In this document: positions 39,891 through 42,727 of the stretch, piece after piece
Numbering within the stretch: position 1 is the first letter of the stretch
Layout of the letters: each line of letters begins with the position of its first letter
From: Methanomassiliicoccaceae archaeon
GTDB lineage: Archaea > Thermoplasmatota > Thermoplasmata > Methanomassiliicoccales > Methanomethylophilaceae
DNA length: 42,727 nt
Reading direction: 5' to 3'
NCBI GenBank assembly: GCA_016284295.1
Contig: JAEEOP010000013.1
Location: 1 to 42,727 of the forward strand
Notes under the pieces: generated by a model
Databases searched by the model: none
Told to the model about the DNA's origin: nothing
Seen by the model: only the letters and a program-made list of their open reading frames with translations
Made by a program: the position numbers and the translations under genes

Positions 39891-41771
39891 ATGAACACGA
39901 AAGGAATGACACTTCTCGCTGTGTTCGTGCTAGCATTATTCGGAGCCGTTATCATAGTGTCGGATGGCTATGATGCGGATAATGAGGGTCCGGTGATCGT
40001 GGACGTCGACCTGTATAAATTGGCGGCCGAGACTCCGGAGAAGGTCAAATTGAGATACTACGGCGATATGCCCACCGTCCCATACATAGGCATCTGTCAA
40101 CTCTACAACATCTACCAGGACAAAGAAATGACCGTTACTGGCAGCGACGGGGTATATACAGTTGAGAATGAGAATGGTTCGGCCGTCATAGACCTCAACA
40201 AAGGGACCGTCTACAGCGAAGATTACAGAGAATTCAGCGAACTGTCTCTTGACGAATGGGTTGATGACCCACCCATTGTAAATACGGTTGCACATACGAC
40301 CGAAGGTTCTAAAGCAGTGACCCTCAGGTACGCCGATTACAACATCAAGGCATATTACGACGACGGCGAGGTGTATTTCCCACTCGCGGCTGCAGCGAAC
40401 ATCTTCATGAGCACTTACGGCTTCATGATGATGTACGTTCCGGGCACTCCGGAGAGCTCGCCTTCGGTGCACATGATCAACAACACACTCCTCTACGGTG
40501 AGATAAAGATCTACACTCTCGCCTATTTGAACAGTTTGATCGCTCTGGCGAAATACGATCGCTCCGCGGATATGGCCAAATTCGCTTACGACGACCTCTG
40601 CTTCTACATGGATAACTTTTACGGCAAGGTCAGCTCGTCGGTGCTCGGCGAACAAATGAGGACGACGACCCTTGACACAATCCTCAGAACGAGCAACGAT
40701 AGCAATCTGAAGCAGATCAGGGAATGGCTACTGTCCACTGACTTTGCCCAATACATCGCAGGGCTGATAGGTATCGGGGCGTACTTCCACGATAACGGGC
40801 ACACGGTCATCGAAATCATGACCCCGCTGTTCATGGACGAGGAGATGTTCCCAGAACTGGCCAAGGATATAGCTGCCGAGCTCGAGAAGGTGAAGCTGCC
40901 AGAGAGTCCAGACCTGCATCAGAAGCAGGAGGATCTTAAGAAAGTCAGGGAAGCCGCATGGCCGACCGCGGTATTCCTGGGCGGCGAGGATACCTATTAC
41001 GAGAAGGGGGACACAGCAGTCTTCTCATTCAACACTTTTGATGCGGATTTCAATGCATGGGCGGATTTCGTGCCCGGGAGCACGGAATATCCGGAAGATT
41101 CGATTGGCCATTTCATGAAAGCCCTGAACAAAGCGAAGTCGAATCCAGACATCAAGAACTTCGTGATTGATGTGAGTAGCAACAATGGCGGAACGGTCCT
41201 CGCCGTGATATTTATAAAATGCATGATAACAGGCAACCTCACGGATATTATCGAATTGGATGTACAGACTAGTTGCAAGACATTCTGGACCTACCACGCC
41301 GATACTAACCTCGATGGGAAGCTCGATGACGACGATCTCAAGAAGCAGTATGATTTCAATTTCGCTATGCTGACTAGCAGTGCCTCGTTCTCCAGTGCGA
41401 ATATGCTTTCGGTGTATTCGAAGGAGGACGGGATAATGACCATCGGAGAGAGATCCGGCGGAGGGATTTGCTACCTAATGCTCGGAAGCACTGCCGATGG
41501 ATTCTTCGGCTCGTACTCATCGTTTGAAACCACGGGTACTAAGAGTGGCAAAGACATGGAAGCGGGGGCGGAACCTGACAAGGTGCTCATCAATTCCTCG
41601 ACCACGGACTACGCGGCCCTCTACGACATAGACGCCATCAGCAAAGCCATGAACGATTTCTATACAAAGAAGGAAGGCAACAGCACACCTATCTACATCG
41701 CTATCGCGATAGTGGTCCTGCTGGCCATAGTCGCCGTCGCATTCTATGTGAAGAAGAAGGGCACGGCTTGA
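39891..41771 (+). CDS. Membrane-anchored S41-protease-like surface protein
   Basis: A 626-aa predicted surface protein. It has an N-terminal signal/TM segment (about 5-25), a long ectodomain, and a C-terminal helix (about 600-618, PIYIAIAIVVLLAIVAVAFY) with a short KKK tail. The region from ~370 to ~560 resembles S41 tail-specific peptidases: NFVIDVSSNNGGT, then TSSASFSSANML with the candidate nucleophile Ser499, then TIGERSGGG. No PDZ domain is evident. The Lys expected ~25 residues after the Ser is Gly here, so it is not a classical Ser-Lys C-terminal protease. Codon usage is more AT-rich than neighbouring genes, consistent with acquisition beside the integrase. Confidence 0.7.
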   Translation: MNTKGMTLLAVFVLALFGAVIIVSDGYDADNEGPVIVDVDLYKLAAETPEKVKLRYYGDMPTVPYIGICQLYNIYQDKEMTVTGSDGVYTVENENGSAVIDLNKGTVYSEDYREFSELSLDEWVDDPPIVNTVAHTTEGSKAVTLRYADYNIKAYYDDGEVYFPLAAAANIFMSTYGFMMMYVPGTPESSPSVHMINNTLLYGEIKIYTLAYLNSLIALAKYDRSADMAKFAYDDLCFYMDNFYGKVSSSVLGEQMRTTTLDTILRTSNDSNLKQIREWLLSTDFAQYIAGLIGIGAYFHDNGHTVIEIMTPLFMDEEMFPELAKDIAAELEKVKLPESPDLHQKQEDLKKVREAAWPTAVFLGGEDTYYEKGDTAVFSFNTFDADFNAWADFVPGSTEYPEDSIGHFMKALNKAKSNPDIKNFVIDVSSNNGGTVLAVIFIKCMITGNLTDIIELDVQTSCKTFWTYHADTNLDGKLDDDDLKKQYDFNFAMLTSSASFSSANMLSVYSKEDGIMTIGERSGGGICYLMLGSTADGFFGSYSSFETTGTKSGKDMEAGAEPDKVLINSSTTDYAALYDIDAISKAMNDFYTKKEGNSTPIYIAIAIVVLLAIVAVAFYVKKKGTA

Positions 41772-41774
41772 AAT

Positions 41775-41792
41775 CCCAGGGGACCCTCTGGG
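41775..41792. terminator. Hairpin after the S41-like gene
   Basis: CCCAGGG pairs with CTCTGGG (one G-U pair) four bases after the stop codon. No U-tract follows. Confidence 0.35.
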
Positions 41793-41811
41793 GCCCCCGT
41801 TCGGGACAAGG

Positions 41812-42243
41812 ATGCATTTCAGTGAATTCGGAACAAGAGGGTTCTTCGAACATTGCGATGAGTTTGTATCTGCCTTGCCTGATGGTTACAATACCAACAT
41901 AGGTGAGAACGGTGGCAAACTCTCCGGAGGCGAGAGGCAGAGGATATCGATCGCCCGTGCGATACTGAAGAATGCCCCTATCATCATAATGGATGAGGCA
42001 ACAGCCTCCTTGGACACGGAATCAGAGAGCAGAGTGCAGGAGGCACTCTCCAGGCTGATAGCCGACAAGACCGTGGTGATTATCGCGCACCGTATGAGGA
42101 CCGTCGAGGATGCCGACAAGATCGTTGTCCTGTCCGGCGGAAAGGTGGCGGAGATGGGAGCGCCATCGGAACTCAAGGAGGAGGGAGGTATCTTCTCAAG
42201 AATGGTGGACCTGCAGACCAATTCCGGTACTTGGAGCCTCTAA
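41812..42243 (+). pseudogene. Truncated ABC-exporter ATPase domain
   Basis: Only the C-terminal half of an ABC ATPase remains (143 aa at most). It has signature LSGGERQRISIARAIL, Walker B IIIMDEATASLD, D-loop and H-loop IIAHRMRTV. Walker A, the Q-loop and the whole membrane domain are missing. Recognisable homology begins at about HCDEFVSALPDGY (near 41850); the preceding ~12 codons are unrelated. It is best read as a remnant left by a deletion or by insertion of the neighbouring segment. A short expressed product is possible but could not bind ATP alone. Confidence 0.82.
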
Positions 42244-42251
42244 ACCATTTA

Positions 42252-42284
42252 GGCGGGCGGCGCTCTGAAAGGGCGCTGCTCGCC
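42252..42284. terminator. Strong GC-rich hairpin with GNRA-type loop
   Basis: As RNA, 42252-42265 pairs with 42271-42284 along 14 bp (with G-U wobbles at three places) around a GAAA tetraloop. It lies 8 bp after the ABC remnant's stop codon and before the aminotransferase promoter, so it fits a 3'-end structure. Confidence 0.6.
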
Positions 42285-42305
42285 AATTCGTCCTTCCTCG
42301 AAACT

Positions 42306-42315
42306 ATTATTATAA
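42306..42315 (+). promoter_or_regulatory. Predicted TATA box of the aminotransferase gene
   Basis: TTATTATAAC, centred about 42 bp before the ATG, predicts a leader of roughly 15 nt. Confidence 0.5.
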
Positions 42316-42347
42316 CACTTTTTGATGCTGGGGTCAAGAAGTGTGTT
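42314..42347. promoter_or_regulatory. Imperfect inverted repeat over the aminotransferase start site
   Basis: AACACTTTTTGA (42314-42325) mirrors TCAAGAAGTGTGTT (42334-42347) with one mismatch and a two-base insertion. It spans from the TATA box to 5 bp before the ATG, the usual place for a repressor operator in archaea. Confidence 0.4.
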
Positions 42348-42352
42348 AAGCA

Positions 42353-42727
42353 ATGGTTTCCCAGAGGTTGCAAACGGTCCCCGCGTCAGGGACGATAGCG
42401 ATATCGAATCTCGTCAGCCAGATGAAGGCAGATGGTATCGACATAGTGTCCTTCTCCATGGGAGAACCCGATTTCACAACACCTTCCAACATCATCGATG
42501 CAGCATGCGACTCTCTGCATGCAGGTTTCACGCATTACACACCTTCTACCGGAATCCCCGAGCTCAGGAAGGCCATCGCGGATTATACGAAGAAGAACGA
42601 CAATGTTCCGTGCGAGGCGAAGAATGTCCTCGTCACCCCTACCAAGCAGGCCATCTTCATGACCTGTCTGGCCTATATCGATCCCGGCGATGAGGTGATC
42701 CTTCCGGATCCGTCTTGGGTCTCTTAC
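42353..42727 (+). CDS. Aspartate-type aminotransferase, N-terminal part
   Basis: The first 125 codons of a fold-type I PLP aminotransferase (class I/II); the gene runs off the right edge. The substrate-arm IVSFSMGEPDFTTP and the HYTPSTGIPELRKAIADY and DEVILPDPSWVSY segments are typical of aspartate/aromatic aminotransferases. In NVLVTPTKQAIF, the usual GxxxA cofactor-binding turn (often TxGAxQA) is altered at the Gly (TPTKQA). The catalytic Lys lies outside the window, so substrate class is not certain. Confidence 0.9.
   Translation, partial: MVSQRLQTVPASGTIAISNLVSQMKADGIDIVSFSMGEPDFTTPSNIIDAACDSLHAGFTHYTPSTGIPELRKAIADYTKKNDNVPCEAKNVLVTPTKQAIFMTCLAYIDPGDEVILPDPSWVSY

Noticed and set aside
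41850-42243. ABC remnant as a small functional ATPase
   Set aside because: Without Walker A, Q-loop and membrane domain it cannot bind ATP or transport by any known mechanism.

Overview
The window is a gene-dense, GC-rich piece of an archaeal chromosome. Archaeal markers are the split RNA polymerase largest subunit (A' and A''), subunit H, ribosomal protein L30e, a GINS protein, the GatDE amidotransferase, pantoate kinase, and TATA-type promoters. HypB points to a [NiFe]-hydrogenase maker. Of roughly 40 genes only purD ends in TAG, and that TAG has a TGA two codons later. Two other reading frames (a Toprim protein and an integrase) run through an in-frame TAG. Together with the unsplit RpoB this suggests a Thermoplasmatota methanogen of the Methanomassiliicoccales type, a lineage known for decoding UAG as pyrrolysine. 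That placement is inference: no methanogenesis or pyl gene lies in the window.

Layout. 1-7.1 kb: end of a DMT-family transporter; gatD-gatE (minus); divergent hypB-purD-truA and a methyltransferase (plus). 7.2-13.5 kb (minus): a giant STT3/AglB-like membrane protein with a long ectodomain, translationally coupled to a small single-anchor surface protein. 13.5-15.3 kb: pyrF and a radical SAM gene diverge from one shared TATA box. 15.4-24.2 kb (minus): rpoH-rpoB-rpoA'-rpoA''-rpl30e-nusA, preceded by tRNA-Lys(UUU). 24.6-32.1 kb (minus): prs-proS-trmI-marR and then marR plus a heterodimeric ABC exporter. 32.2-38.7 kb: a duplicated DUF357 protein; a chained set DUF167-Toprim-tmk-coaBC-pantoate kinase; Gins51; a metallo-beta-lactamase-fold hydrolase; a CBS-pair protein; a DUF2188 protein. 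38.9-42.3 kb: an accessory segment next to tRNA-Lys(CUU) with an integrase remnant, large hairpins, an anchored S41-protease-like protein and a truncated ABC ATPase. The window ends inside an aspartate-type aminotransferase.

Working logic. Most minus-strand genes are chained by 4-bp ATGA overlaps, so translational coupling looks like the main way stoichiometry is set (RNA polymerase, exporter halves, CoA enzymes, surface pair). Several genes (hypB, pyrF, the radical SAM gene, prs, the CBS gene) have a TATA box about 26 bp from the start codon and so probably give leaderless or nearly leaderless mRNAs. The observations most worth following are the STT3-like protein with altered catalytic motifs and its coupled partner, the extra domains in RNA polymerase (zinc ribbon in B, HhH domain on A'', acidic tail on A'), the in-frame UAG codons, and the tRNA-Lys-linked island.
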